36,866 nt of DNA, from assembly GCA_016124275.1 (NCBI GenBank), contig WGOA01000053.1:1-36866 (forward strand), written 5' to 3'. This stretch comes from Bacteroidota bacterium (GTDB taxonomy: Bacteria; Bacteroidota; Bacteroidia; Chitinophagales; BACL12). Position numbers and translations under genes: made by a program. Each line of letters starts with the position of its first letter. Positions within the stretch are counted from its first letter, which is position 1. This document shows positions 8,264-17,076 of this stretch, in pieces. Below the pieces are notes generated by a model. That model did not search any database. It saw only the letters and a program-made list of their open reading frames with translations, and was not told the origin of the DNA.

Positions 8264-9010
8264 ATGAGTTTGCTTGACCGGATCGATACCGGAAGCGTAC
8301 CGAAACATGTGGCCGTCATTATGGACGGCAACGGCCGCTGGGCCAAACAAAAAGGAAGACCCCGGGTGTTCGGTCACCGCAGCGGGGTTGAGTCCGTGCG
8401 CGCCGTGGTGCGCGCTGCACGCCAGGCCAAAGTGCGCTACCTGACCCTCTATGCGTTCTCCACTGAGAACTGGAACCGACCCGACTTTGAAATCAATGCC
8501 CTGATGGAAATTCTGGTCAGCAGCTTGCGCAAGGAAACCGAAGAATTGCGTCAGCAGGGTGTAAAGATTGGGGTCATTGGCAATGTGGAACAGCTTCCAT
8601 CCGTTTGCAGGCGTGAATTGGACGAAGCCATGAAATTGACTGCGGAAAACACGGTTTTGGATTTGACCCTGGCGCTGAGTTACAGTGGCCGCTGGGACAT
8701 TGTCCAGGCTGCCCGCGCACTGGCAGAGCGGGTTGCCGCCGGCACGCTCAATCCCGAAGCCATTGACGATCAGGTGTTTAGCGCATCGTTGAGCATGGCC
8801 GGCAAACCCGATCCGGAACTGATGATCCGCACCAGCGGCGAATACCGCATCAGCAATTACCTGCTGTGGCAGTGCGCTTACAGCGAATTTTATTTCACCC
8901 CTACCCTCTGGCCGGATTTTCGGGAAGAGGAGTTTTATGCCGCCCTTCTGGATTACCAGACGCGGGAACGCCGGTTTGGTAAAACCAGCGAGCAAATTCA
9001 GGTTAAGTAA
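8264..9010 (+). CDS. uppS: Isoprenyl transferase (undecaprenyl diphosphate synthase)
   Basis: Cis-prenyltransferase of 248 residues. It condenses isopentenyl diphosphate units onto farnesyl diphosphate to make the C55 lipid carrier for peptidoglycan and glycan export. The family signature HVAVIMDGNGRWA carries the catalytic Asp21, followed by GHRSG, LTLYAFSTENW and the C-terminal RTSGEYRISNYLLWQCAYSE, all conserved. The start at MSLLDRID matches usual length; longer frames upstream run into the DUF6089 coding region. Its stop overlaps the bamA start by one base (TAATG), which implies translational coupling. Confidence 0.96.
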   Translation: MSLLDRIDTGSVPKHVAVIMDGNGRWAKQKGRPRVFGHRSGVESVRAVVRAARQAKVRYLTLYAFSTENWNRPDFEINALMEILVSSLRKETEELRQQGVKIGVIGNVEQLPSVCRRELDEAMKLTAENTVLDLTLALSYSGRWDIVQAARALAERVAAGTLNPEAIDDQVFSASLSMAGKPDPELMIRTSGEYRISNYLLWQCAYSEFYFTPTLWPDFREEEFYAALLDYQTRERRFGKTSEQIQVK

Positions 9011-11718
9011 TGGGCTTTTTCTCCGCATCGGCAAGGGCTGCCGCATTGGTGTTTGTCTTGGTTACTGCCGCAGAATTGCACGCGCAATCGCGCAGGCCTG
9101 ACGGCCTGGGGCTGGACAGCAATGCGGTGGAATACGGCACTCCGAAGGAATACCTGATTGGGGGTACCGAAGTGCGCGGCCTCACCACCCTGGATGAAAA
9201 AAGCCTGATCGCCCGAGCGGGGCTGGAGGCGGGCAAAACCGTATCGCTTCCCGGCGATGCTACGGCCAATGCCATCAAGAGCCTCTGGAAGCTGGAGCTC
9301 TTCTCCGACATTTCCATCTACATTGATCGGGTGGTCGGCAACCAGGTCTTTCTGGTTATTGAGACCAAAGAGCTGCCCCGGGTCAGCAAATTCTCCATTT
9401 CAGGGGCTGGCAAAGGCGAAATTGACGACATCCGCGAGCGCATCAGCATTATCCGCGGCACACCCTACAAGGACCATGTTCGCCAGAACATTGCCAACCA
9501 GGTTCGCACCTATTACGCGGACAAAGGCTACCTGAACGCCGGCGCAGAAATTTTGGAGCGCCCCGATACCCTGGGCAGCAACAACGTCATTCTGGACATC
9601 AAAGTCATCAAGGGCTACCGCGTGCGCATTGGCCGCATTGATTTTCAAGGCAACGTGTTCATGAGCGATGCCACGTTGCGCAAGAAAATGAAGGACACCA
9701 AGGAGAAATTCCGCTTCGTGCCCTTTCAACCCGGCGATACGCTGCGGGCAGACTGGAACGCCCTTCGACCTGACAACCTGGTGGACAATTTGGCCAACCT
9801 CAGCTCCGGAAGAATCAGAGGCTTGCTGGCCGACCGTTTCCAGCTCAACATCTTCGCATCGTCCAAATTCCAGGAGTCAACCTACGAGATTGACAAAAAC
9901 CTGGTCATTCAATACTACAACACCAAGGGCTACCGCGATGCGCGCATCGTATCCGATACGGTCTTCAATATTGATGACAAAACCCTGGGAATCAACCTGT
10001 TGATTGACGAAGGGCCGCTGTATCATTTCCGCCACATCATCTGGAAAGGCAACAGCAAGTACTCAGGCCGGCAAAAAATCGGCGATCCGGCAGGCCGCCT
10101 GGACTCCGTGCTCACCATCCGCAGCGGCGACTTGTACAACGCAGAGCGCCTGGAACAGAAGCTGCAGTTTGACCCCAACGGCCAGGACGTGACCTCGCTG
10201 TACATGGATGACGGTTACCTGTTCTTTGGCGTGACGCCGGTTGAAGTCCGGGTGGAAAACGACTCCATTGACCTGGAAATCCGCATTAGCGAAGGGCCTC
10301 AGGCCATCGTGCGCAACGTTTACATCAGCGGCAACACCCGCACCAACGAGCACGTCATCCGGCGCGAGATCCGCTCCCGTCCCGGCGATAAGTTCAGCCG
10401 CGCCGATTTGATCCGCTCGCAACGGGAAATCTCCAACCTGGGCTTCTTTGACCCGCAGCAGATCGGCATGAACCCGGTGCCCAACCCTACCGACGGAACC
10501 GTCGATCTGGAGTTTACCGTGGTAGAAAAGCCGTCTGACCAGCTGGAACTCAGCGCGGGCTGGGGTGGCGTGGGCCGCGGGGTGGTCGGGTCGGTAGGGG
10601 TTTCGTTCAACAACTTCTCCATCCAGAATTTCTTCAAGCGCGAGGCCTGGAACCCGCTCCCTCAGGGTGACGGCCAGAAATTGTCGTTCCGCGTCAACAC
10701 CAACGGCCGCATTTTCCAGGCCTACAACATGTCGTTCACCGAGCCCTGGCTGGGTGGCCGAAAGCCCAACAGCTTCACGTTCAGCTTGTTCCGCAACCTG
10801 CTCAGCAACGGCATTGCCCGCAACGCCGAAGGCCGCAGCAGTTTTGGAACGGACGGGGGAACGATCGCGTACGGCATTCGACTGAAGTGGCCGGATGACT
10901 ACTTCAGTTTCCTGACCGCCCTCAGTTTGCAGCATTACACGCTGGAAAACTGGACGCAGAGCAACTTCTTTCTGAACACAGGCAGCCTGTACAACATCGC
11001 GACCAACTTTACGCTGGCCCGAAACTCAGCAGGCCCGAATCCCTATTTCCCCCAACAGGGATCCAACGTTTCGCTGAGTTTGCAGCTCACCCCGCCATTT
11101 TCGGCCTTCAGCAATAAGAATTACGCCTTGTTGCCCGCAGCAGACCGCTACCGGCTGATCGAGTACCACAAATGGCGTTTCAACGCCGAGTGGTTTACGC
11201 CGCTGGTGGGCAAGTTTGTGCTGCGCACCTCGGCTAAATTGGGCTATATCGGGTTCTACAACCCAGCCATCGGCCATTCCAGCTTTGAACAGTACCAATT
11301 GGGCGGCGACGGCCTGGCTAACTTTAACCTGGAGGGTTTTGACGTGATCGCACTGCGCGGGTATGAGCCGTTCCAGAACGCCAGTGGAGCCACGCTCAAT
11401 TCGCCCATCTTCAACAAGTTCACGCTGGAGATGCGCTATCCCATCAGCCTGAACCCCAGTTCAACGGTCTATGCGCACGTTTTTGCCGAAGGCGGAAACC
11501 TGTACACCACCTTTGACAACTACAACCCCTTCGAGCTCCGCCGCTCCGTGGGCGTGGGTGTTCGGGCCTTCCTGCCCATGTTTGGTCTGCTGGGCATCGA
11601 TTATGGCATACGCTTTGATAATGGGCCTACCGAACCCCTCCTGGAGACCCCCAAAGTCTTTGATTACATTCTCAACAACGGCCGTTTCAGCATCATTCTG
11701 GGCTTTGAGCCCGATTGA
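9010..11718 (+). CDS. bamA: Outer-membrane protein assembly factor BamA
   Basis: The 902-residue Omp85 protein has a signal peptide (cleavage about LHAQ) and POTRA domains from about residue 40 to 480, with recurrent signatures such as GGTEVRGLTTLDEKSL, RIGRIDFQGNVFMSD and VRNVYISGNTRTNEHVI. A C-terminal beta-barrel (about 500-902) ends in FSIILGFEPD. The RGYE-like segment ALRGYEPF fits the conserved barrel-lumen motif of Omp85 proteins. It inserts outer-membrane beta-barrels from the periplasm. POTRA 3/4 appears longer than in E. coli, as is usual in Bacteroidota. It is encoded between uppS and two OmpH-type chaperones, its functional partners. Confidence 0.96.
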   Translation: MGFFSASARAAALVFVLVTAAELHAQSRRPDGLGLDSNAVEYGTPKEYLIGGTEVRGLTTLDEKSLIARAGLEAGKTVSLPGDATANAIKSLWKLELFSDISIYIDRVVGNQVFLVIETKELPRVSKFSISGAGKGEIDDIRERISIIRGTPYKDHVRQNIANQVRTYYADKGYLNAGAEILERPDTLGSNNVILDIKVIKGYRVRIGRIDFQGNVFMSDATLRKKMKDTKEKFRFVPFQPGDTLRADWNALRPDNLVDNLANLSSGRIRGLLADRFQLNIFASSKFQESTYEIDKNLVIQYYNTKGYRDARIVSDTVFNIDDKTLGINLLIDEGPLYHFRHIIWKGNSKYSGRQKIGDPAGRLDSVLTIRSGDLYNAERLEQKLQFDPNGQDVTSLYMDDGYLFFGVTPVEVRVENDSIDLEIRISEGPQAIVRNVYISGNTRTNEHVIRREIRSRPGDKFSRADLIRSQREISNLGFFDPQQIGMNPVPNPTDGTVDLEFTVVEKPSDQLELSAGWGGVGRGVVGSVGVSFNNFSIQNFFKREAWNPLPQGDGQKLSFRVNTNGRIFQAYNMSFTEPWLGGRKPNSFTFSLFRNLLSNGIARNAEGRSSFGTDGGTIAYGIRLKWPDDYFSFLTALSLQHYTLENWTQSNFFLNTGSLYNIATNFTLARNSAGPNPYFPQQGSNVSLSLQLTPPFSAFSNKNYALLPAADRYRLIEYHKWRFNAEWFTPLVGKFVLRTSAKLGYIGFYNPAIGHSSFEQYQLGGDGLANFNLEGFDVIALRGYEPFQNASGATLNSPIFNKFTLEMRYPISLNPSSTVYAHVFAEGGNLYTTFDNYNPFELRRSVGVGVRAFLPMFGLLGIDYGIRFDNGPTEPLLETPKVFDYILNNGRFSIILGFEPD

Positions 11719-11808
11719 CGCTCCGCTGACGCACAGGGCTGCCAAGCTTTTCCCCGGCTACCCGTTTTGCAGCAGCAAGGAAATGCGGCCAACTGAATCT
11801 TTGAAAAA

Positions 11809-12336
11809 ATGACTCCCATCATGAGCAAGTTGTTTCCCCTGGTCCTGGTATCACTGCTGAGTTTCGGCACCTTAAGTGCGCAGCGCTTTGCCTACGTCAA
11901 CACTGACCTGATCCTGGAGCGAATGGATGATTACACCAAAGCGCAAGAAGAATTAAACAAAATGACCGAGGTATGGCGGGGCGAAGTCAACACGCGCCGC
12001 GCGGGCATTGAGGCCATGTACCGCGATTTCCAGAATGACCGGGTGCTGCTGACCAAAGAGCAGGAAGAGCTGAGAATCAAGGAGATAGAAACCAAAGAAG
12101 AGGAACTCAAGAACTTTCAGCAAAGTGTTTTTGGGTTCGAAGGGCTCCTGTTCCAAAAGCGGCAGGAATTGGTTAAACCCGTACAGGACCGCGTTTTTAA
12201 CGCCATCCAGGAATTGGCCAAAGACCGCGGGTACGACTTCATCTTTGACCAGGCCAACAGCACCACCTTGCTCTACGTGAACCCTGAAAACGACCGAACC
12301 GAAGACGTGCTCAAACGCCTCGGCGTCACCAAATAA
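11809..12336 (+). CDS. OmpH/Skp family periplasmic chaperone (first copy)
   Basis: The 175-residue protein has a signal peptide ending SAQ, then the OmpH opening RFAYVNTDLILERMDDY, a long charged alpha-helical hairpin (about residues 45-125, rich in E/K/Q), and the conserved C-terminal part AIQELAKDRGYDFIFDQ. Skp-type chaperones hold unfolded outer-membrane proteins in the periplasm for BamA. An internal ATG four codons later (11821) is an equally good start and gives a more usual leader. It lies 90 bp after bamA, and a second paralogue follows immediately. Confidence 0.93.
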   Translation: MTPIMSKLFPLVLVSLLSFGTLSAQRFAYVNTDLILERMDDYTKAQEELNKMTEVWRGEVNTRRAGIEAMYRDFQNDRVLLTKEQEELRIKEIETKEEELKNFQQSVFGFEGLLFQKRQELVKPVQDRVFNAIQELAKDRGYDFIFDQANSTTLLYVNPENDRTEDVLKRLGVTK

Positions 12337-12408
12337 CCGGACCAGCGTTTTGGCTCCGTGCCAAACCACCAAAAACCGTAATTTCGCGGACCTAAACTGA
12401 TCACTCCC

Positions 12409-12918
12409 ATGAAATGGTTTCCCATGGCGGCTTTGTTTGCCGTCGCTCTAAGCATAACCGGCTGCGGCGAAGCCCAGGCCCAGACCAAAATCGGCTACAT
12501 CAACTTCCAGGAATTGCTGGCTATGATGCCCGAGGCCAAAACGCTGCAAACCCAACTGGAAGCATACGGCTCTGAGTTGCAAACCACCTACGATCAGTAC
12601 ATTGGCGAATTGCAAACCCGTCAGAAAGATTACCAGGCCAACGCCGGCTCCTGGAGCGAAGTCAAGCGCGAGGCCGCAGAAGCTGACATCCAAAGCCTGG
12701 TAGCCCGCATTGAGGCTTTCCAAACCACCAGCCAGGAAAAACTGGTGAACAAGCAAAACGAGTTGATGGCCCCGGTCATTGAAAAGGCTGAAAAGGCCGT
12801 CAAAGAAGTGGGTACCGAACAAGGCCTCACGTACATTATGGATGCCGGAACCCTGTTGCACATGGGTACGGGCTCTGTGGATGTGCTGCCGTTGGTCAAG
12901 GCTAAACTGAACCTCTAA
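12409..12918 (+). CDS. OmpH/Skp family periplasmic chaperone (second copy, possible lipoprotein)
   Basis: This 169-residue protein is paralogous to its neighbour. It opens with KIGYINFQELLAMMPEAK, followed by a helical hairpin and ending AVKEVGTEQGLTYIMDAG. The leader reads LSITGCGEAQAQ. ITGC fits a lipobox (Cys20), yet AQAQ just after it fits a signal peptidase I site, so membrane anchoring is possible but not certain. A paired ompH arrangement downstream of bamA is typical of Bacteroidota. It ends 13 bp before murI, so the two are likely cotranscribed. Confidence 0.92.
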   Translation: MKWFPMAALFAVALSITGCGEAQAQTKIGYINFQELLAMMPEAKTLQTQLEAYGSELQTTYDQYIGELQTRQKDYQANAGSWSEVKREAAEADIQSLVARIEAFQTTSQEKLVNKQNELMAPVIEKAEKAVKEVGTEQGLTYIMDAGTLLHMGTGSVDVLPLVKAKLNL

Positions 12919-12931
12919 CCATCCGGTTGTC

Positions 12932-13744
12932 TTGCGCGACGACCGGCCCATTGGAATATTTGATAGTGGCATTGGCGGCCTGACGGTCGCCAATGCCATT
13001 TTACAGCGTTTGCCGAAAGAGCGGATCATCTACTTTGGCGACACGGCGCACCTGCCCTACGGCGATAAATCGGCCAAAGCCATCCGGCACTACGCCGATG
13101 GAATCACCAATTTTCTCTTAAGCCACGATTGCAAGGCCATTGTTATTGCCTGCAACTCGGCCACCTCGGCCGCTTACGCCCACCTGTTGCGGCGCTACGG
13201 GGATCGCCTTCCCATATTAAATGTTATTGATCCGATCGTTGAAGAAGTCTCTGCCCGCCCGGACCTGCACACCATTGGGGTTATTGGCACCAAAGCCACC
13301 ATACGGGCCGGTATGTTCCCCCGAAAGTTCCGGCAGGCGCGCCCGGACTTGACCGTGCGCAGCCAGGCCACACCGTTGTTGGCTCCCATGATTGAAGAGG
13401 GCTTTTTCAACAACAAAATTTCGCGGGCTGTATTGGATTCCTACCTGAGCAAACCTTTGTTCAAGGGCATCCAGGGCCTGATCATGGCCTGTACGCATTA
13501 TCCGCTCATCCGCCCGGACATCGAAGCGCTGTACGCCGGAAAAAACGTAGAGCTCTTTGACACCCCCGGCGTGGTGGCCCGTGCCGTAGCCCGTAGCCTG
13601 GAACAACACGGCCTGTTGCGCCCCCGCCGCTCCGCCCTTCCCCATGCCTTTTACGTGTCGGATTTTACCGATTCTTTTGAGCGCACCACCCGCATTTTCT
13701 GGGGCGAAAAGGTGCACCTGGAAGAGGTGCAGCTTTGGGAGTAA
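12932..13744 (+). CDS. murI: Glutamate racemase
   Basis: The 270-residue cofactor-independent racemase converts L- to D-glutamate for peptidoglycan. Motifs are IGIFDSGIGGLT (Asp11), ACNSATS with catalytic Cys74 and ACTHYPLI with catalytic Cys187, so the two-base cysteine pair is intact. The start must be TTG at 12932: no in-frame ATG lies between the preceding gene's stop and the conserved N-terminus, and TTG places FDSGIGG at the usual distance. As the last gene of the operon it is followed within about 60 bp by a strong terminator. Confidence 0.95.
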   Translation: MRDDRPIGIFDSGIGGLTVANAILQRLPKERIIYFGDTAHLPYGDKSAKAIRHYADGITNFLLSHDCKAIVIACNSATSAAYAHLLRRYGDRLPILNVIDPIVEEVSARPDLHTIGVIGTKATIRAGMFPRKFRQARPDLTVRSQATPLLAPMIEEGFFNNKISRAVLDSYLSKPLFKGIQGLIMACTHYPLIRPDIEALYAGKNVELFDTPGVVARAVARSLEQHGLLRPRRSALPHAFYVSDFTDSFERTTRIFWGEKVHLEEVQLWE

Positions 13745-13796
13745 CCGTAGACTTGGAGCAGAATAACGCTGTTCTTGTCAGCGCGTTTTCCAACGC

Positions 13797-13830
13797 AAAA
13801 AAAGCCCCGGCGCAAGGCCTGGGCTTTTTT
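13797..13830 (+). terminator. Intrinsic terminator of the envelope operon
   Basis: An A-tract plus agcccc pairs with ggggct-like tggGCTTTTTT after a short loop (aaaaaagccc / gggctttttt), leaving a run of six T. It is 52 bp after murI. The A-tract on the other arm could make it bidirectional, although the convergent gene ends 133 bp away. Confidence 0.85.
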
Positions 13831-13963
13831 CGTTGTTGCGCTGTCTGTTTCGGGATCACACCGGGAGTGTGGTTGTTCCGCAACATTCAGCCGCAGTTGT
13901 CATGATGATTGCCTGTGTGCCCGGACCTGTCGCGCTGCTCCCGGCAGTGCGGGGTCCCGCTTC

Positions 13964-15376
13964 TTAGCGCAGTACCGTAAACGGCAGGCTGCGTTTGTTG
14001 TCGTTTGATTCCAGCACCAACCAGTACTGGCCGTTGCCCAGATCGGTCTCCAGCGTGCGCTGGTGCAGACCGGCGGCCATCCATTCGGTAGCATACTGGC
14101 GCACCAGGCGACCGGTGGCGTCGAAGATGCTCCAGCGCATGTCGCTGCTTTCTGCCAGCGCCAGGTTGACCCAAAGGCTGCCCCAGGTTGGATTGGGACC
14201 TACGTTGAGGCTAAAGGTGCCCGGATCTGCGATGCCCGTAGTGGTGCTGCACTCTTCTACCGCAACCGTAACGGCTGCTTCAGCAGTGCAACCAAAGGCA
14301 TCGGTTACCACCACAGAATAGGTTGTGGTTTCTTCAGGGTTCACAAATGGATTTTGCGATACCGCGCCAAAATTCCAGAGGTAACTCACCCCGCCTTCTG
14401 CAAAGATTTGGGTGATGGAGCCGTTGCAAATCAAGGGCTGCGCAGCTGTGGCCAGCGCTTCCGGCTCATCGCGAACCTCTACCTGCACCAATCCCAGCGA
14501 TATGCAGGAGTTGGAATCCAGTGCGATAACCACGTAATAGGTGGTTTCGTCTGGGGTCGCCGTTGGGCTGGCTGCTGTTGGATCGTCCAGTCCTGCTGCC
14601 GGGCTCCAGCTGTAGCTGGTACCGCCGGATGCGCTGATGCTGGCAGGAGAGCCGCTGCAAACAGGACCGCCGCCTGAAACGCTGAACACGCGACCAGGTG
14701 AAGCGCCCATGCGCGGGGTCAGGTCGTGGCCAGCACCGGATGCGTCCGCAAAGCTGGTGGTGCCTGCTGCTTCGTCAAAATGCCAAAGTGCAAGGGTTTG
14801 CGCATCGTCTGCGAAGGGACCGGCCGGATTGAACGGAACCGTATAGCGCACAACGTTGCTGACGCGAAACTCGTCCAGGTTGCCGTCAAAAAACGGTCCG
14901 ACTCCAGCGGCATCCCGGCCCAGCGAAAATTGGGTCGAAGGGATGAAATCGGCGCTGAACGACGCAAAAGAACGGCCGCTGACAAACAGGTTGAATTGGC
15001 CTGTGCTCTGGCTAAACGTCAGTGCCACATGCTGCCAACCCGTTGACGAAAGCGGAACAGCCAGGAGGGTGTCAACCGCTGCTGAAGGGCCGCCAAGGCC
15101 TTGCACAGTCACGCGAAGGGCACCAGGGTTGGCCACGCTGATTGCCAGCCCCTGGCCGCTAATGGCATTGCGGGCGTCAACAATGTACCCGGTCATGCCG
15201 CAAGTGCGAATCCAGGTTTCCACGGTAAAGTCTTGTCCGGAAGGCAAAATGGCGCCAGAACCGGCCGTTTCAGCGTAGTCGTTGGAGCCGTCAAGCGAAA
15301 CAAAGCCCGAAAATGGTTGGGCATAGCTTACTGCGGCACAAAAGACCAGGCCTGCTAATAGAATTGTGCGATACAT
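13964..15376 (-). CDS. Secreted LamG-domain protein with Ig-like repeats and T9SS type A sorting domain
   Basis: The 470-residue exported protein begins with a signal peptide (cleavage about SYAQ). Residues about 22-225 form a LamG/concanavalin-like fold: FVSLDGSNDYAE, FTVETWIRT, GWQHVALTFSQSTGQFNLFVSG and LDEFRVSNVVRY are typical strands. Two PKD/Ig-like SprB-type repeats follow (about 235-375), each with a Cys near the start and a TYYV or TTYSV ending. The C-terminus, from LNVGPNPTWG to PFTVLR (about 390-470), is a T9SS type A sorting domain that directs secretion and surface attachment. It probably binds carbohydrate or acts as an adhesin; there is no catalytic motif. It is a solitary gene convergent with murI. 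Confidence 0.88.
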   Translation of the reverse strand: MYRTILLAGLVFCAAVSYAQPFSGFVSLDGSNDYAETAGSGAILPSGQDFTVETWIRTCGMTGYIVDARNAISGQGLAISVANPGALRVTVQGLGGPSAAVDTLLAVPLSSTGWQHVALTFSQSTGQFNLFVSGRSFASFSADFIPSTQFSLGRDAAGVGPFFDGNLDEFRVSNVVRYTVPFNPAGPFADDAQTLALWHFDEAAGTTSFADASGAGHDLTPRMGASPGRVFSVSGGGPVCSGSPASISASGGTSYSWSPAAGLDDPTAASPTATPDETTYYVVIALDSNSCISLGLVQVEVRDEPEALATAAQPLICNGSITQIFAEGGVSYLWNFGAVSQNPFVNPEETTTYSVVVTDAFGCTAEAAVTVAVEECSTTTGIADPGTFSLNVGPNPTWGSLWVNLALAESSDMRWSIFDATGRLVRQYATEWMAAGLHQRTLETDLGNGQYWLVLESNDNKRSLPFTVLR

Positions 15377-15678
15377 GGTTAGAACGTTGCGTTTCCTAAA
15401 TGGTCAATAAATAGACCCGGATGGATATCCTTTTCCGGGCAACAGAAGCAGATACGCCGCGTTTGTGCGCTGGGTTACCACATCAATTTTGACACTAATT
15501 CGTTGGTAGTCAGGCAGTAAGCAGGGCTCGTTATCCAATTTTTTGCCTCTAACTACCACACCGTGTGCACCCTATATGTTAGCCTTTTCTACCCTGTTTC
15601 GCGTTGGGTACCGGCATGAAAATTTGTGCCCATGCATAAGTTTTTGGGAGTCAAAGGGCACGGGAAAATCAGAAATTG

Positions 15679-15702
15679 AAAAAAAAAGGGCCGCAGGCGC
15701 GG
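15679..15702 (-). terminator. Probable terminator of the glycosyltransferase gene
   Basis: On the minus strand a short GC hairpin (ccgc-gcct-gcgg) is followed by ccc and a run of nine T. The stem is only four base pairs, so strength is doubtful. It is about 90 bp past the stop, beyond the tandem repeats, which would therefore be part of the 3' untranslated region. Confidence 0.45.
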
Positions 15703-15708
15703 AAGGCG

Positions 15709-15783
15709 GTTGCAAACTGCCCGAGCGGGAGGCGTTGCAAACTGCCCGAGCGGAAGGCGTTGCAAACTGCCCGAGCGGAAGGC
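15709..15783. repeat. Three 25-bp tandem repeats downstream of the glycosyltransferase
   Basis: The units are 15709-15733, 15734-15758 and 15759-15783, each starting gttgcaaactgcccgagcgg. Units 2 and 3 are identical and unit 1 differs at one base. They begin six bases past the stop codon on the minus strand. A partial match (ggaaggcg) precedes unit 1. Confidence 0.95.
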
Positions 15784-15789
15784 GGCGAC

Positions 15790-16956
15790 TCAACCTACGG
15801 GTTGCCCGGCAATGTCCTTAATGGCCTGCCGCAGCTCCTGGCTGCTGAAAGGCTGGGTGATGCCGTCGCAAGCCCTTGCCTGGGGCAGGTCCACGGCCAA
15901 GTCAAGGCGGCTTTGCTTCACCGCATGCGCCCAATTGCGCTCCCGGAAACGCTGGGCCAGGTACACCTGCTCGGACTGACCAGGCGTAGGCACCAACAGG
16001 GCTTTTTTGCGGTAAACAGCCAGATCCATCAGCGTGCTGTACCCGGATCGGCAAACAACAAGTTCGGTCTCACGCAAAACACGGTCCAGCACAGCTGTGG
16101 GAAGGTGTCCGATGCTCACCAGGTTTTTCTCCTGCTGGAGCACCGGCTGCGCTTCGGGCTTTCCTAAAACCAACAAGGCGCGGAGGTTCAGGCGAAGGGC
16201 CTGTTCGCGCAACACGGTCCTGAACAAACTCACGGCGGGCTCAGGTCCGGAAACCAAAAACACCACGGGAAAGGGCCCCTGGGCTAAGAGCGCATCGTAA
16301 GCGGGATCCAGCCGAGCGTCGGCAGGTACTTCCGGGCCACCCCCTTCGGCAAAACGTGACAAGGGGCCGATGTAACGAACGTTGGCCGGGATGGAGCGAT
16401 GCGTGCTGAGCAAACCGCTCAAATTCCCTTCGCCCGACCAATCCGGTACCCAAACCGCCCGAAACCGCGCTGCGTAATACTTGACAAAGCGGCTGACCAT
16501 GGACTCTGCCACCGGAACCCCCGGCACCCGAATCCTGAGCTGGTGCGAAATGAGCACGCAGGGCACGCGCTTGGTGTACAGCCCATAGCGGTTGTCCGAG
16601 ATAACCAAGTCTATCCTTCGGCTTCGCAGCAGTTGCTCCAGCGCCTTGTGTTCCTGGCGAACGGATCGCAAAAACCCAGGGGTCTGCCACACAAAATGCA
16701 GCACAACGCCACCGCGTTTGGGGTAAACAATGTGTGCTCCGGGCAATTGAAGCGTTTCCAACTGGGGAAAGGCTTCGCGAAGCAACACAAGGGGTGCGCG
16801 ATCCGCGGCAATAATCACTTCCCAACCCTGGCGCTGCAATTCGCGGATGATGGGCATGCAGCGCGTAGCATGTCCCAAACCCCAGTCCAGGGGAGCTACC
16901 AGCGCTACAGGCCGCGATGAGGGAATGGGCGAAGGGAGTGCCACGTGTGCAAGCAA
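15790..16956 (-). CDS. Glycosyltransferase, MurG-like (GT28 C-terminal)
   Basis: The 388-residue GT-B fold protein lacks a signal peptide. The N-terminal half contains the nucleotide-sugar transferase motif APLDWGLGHATRCMPII (compare the G-x-GHxxR motif of MurG-like enzymes) and DLVISDNRYG. The C-terminal half contains FLVSGPEPAVSLF, VSIGHLP and the donor-binding signature VCRSGYSTLMDLA, followed by KKALLVPTPGQSEQVYLAQRF, which is the GT28 pattern. The donor is probably a UDP-sugar; the acceptor is unknown. It resembles conserved uncharacterised bacterial and archaeal GT28 proteins more than true MurG, which would be in a dcw cluster. It is divergent from the small lipoprotein gene, with a 120-bp gap. 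Confidence 0.85.
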   Translation of the reverse strand: MLAHVALPSPIPSSRPVALVAPLDWGLGHATRCMPIIRELQRQGWEVIIAADRAPLVLLREAFPQLETLQLPGAHIVYPKRGGVVLHFVWQTPGFLRSVRQEHKALEQLLRSRRIDLVISDNRYGLYTKRVPCVLISHQLRIRVPGVPVAESMVSRFVKYYAARFRAVWVPDWSGEGNLSGLLSTHRSIPANVRYIGPLSRFAEGGGPEVPADARLDPAYDALLAQGPFPVVFLVSGPEPAVSLFRTVLREQALRLNLRALLVLGKPEAQPVLQQEKNLVSIGHLPTAVLDRVLRETELVVCRSGYSTLMDLAVYRKKALLVPTPGQSEQVYLAQRFRERNWAHAVKQSRLDLAVDLPQARACDGITQPFSSQELRQAIKDIAGQPVG

Positions 16957-17076
16957 AGGTCAGGGACACTTCCTTGCTGTGCAAACGGGGCATTTCGCCC
17001 GGAAAACGGGCCAACCCGCCTAAGAATTGGCTAAATTTACCCGGCGGCAACGTGCCGAACAGCCAACTTCCCCTGC

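Larger units (their letters stand above)
15377..15789. other. 413-bp intergenic region with tandem repeats and a terminator
   Basis: No convincing coding sequence is present; frames crossing it are low-complexity and pass through the repeats. Its right part holds the three 25-bp repeats and a weak minus-strand terminator belonging to the glycosyltransferase. Its left part is the promoter region of the LamG gene, without a recognisable TAnnTTTG. It is less GC-rich than the flanking genes. Confidence 0.6.

Noticed and set aside
15709..15783. CRISPR-like array
   Set aside because: The 25-bp units are directly adjacent with no spacers, only three copies exist, and no cas genes are nearby.
15543..15821. 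Plus-strand open frame through the tandem repeats
   Set aside because: Low-complexity translation of the repeats, overlap with the glycosyltransferase end, and no ribosome-binding or promoter signal.
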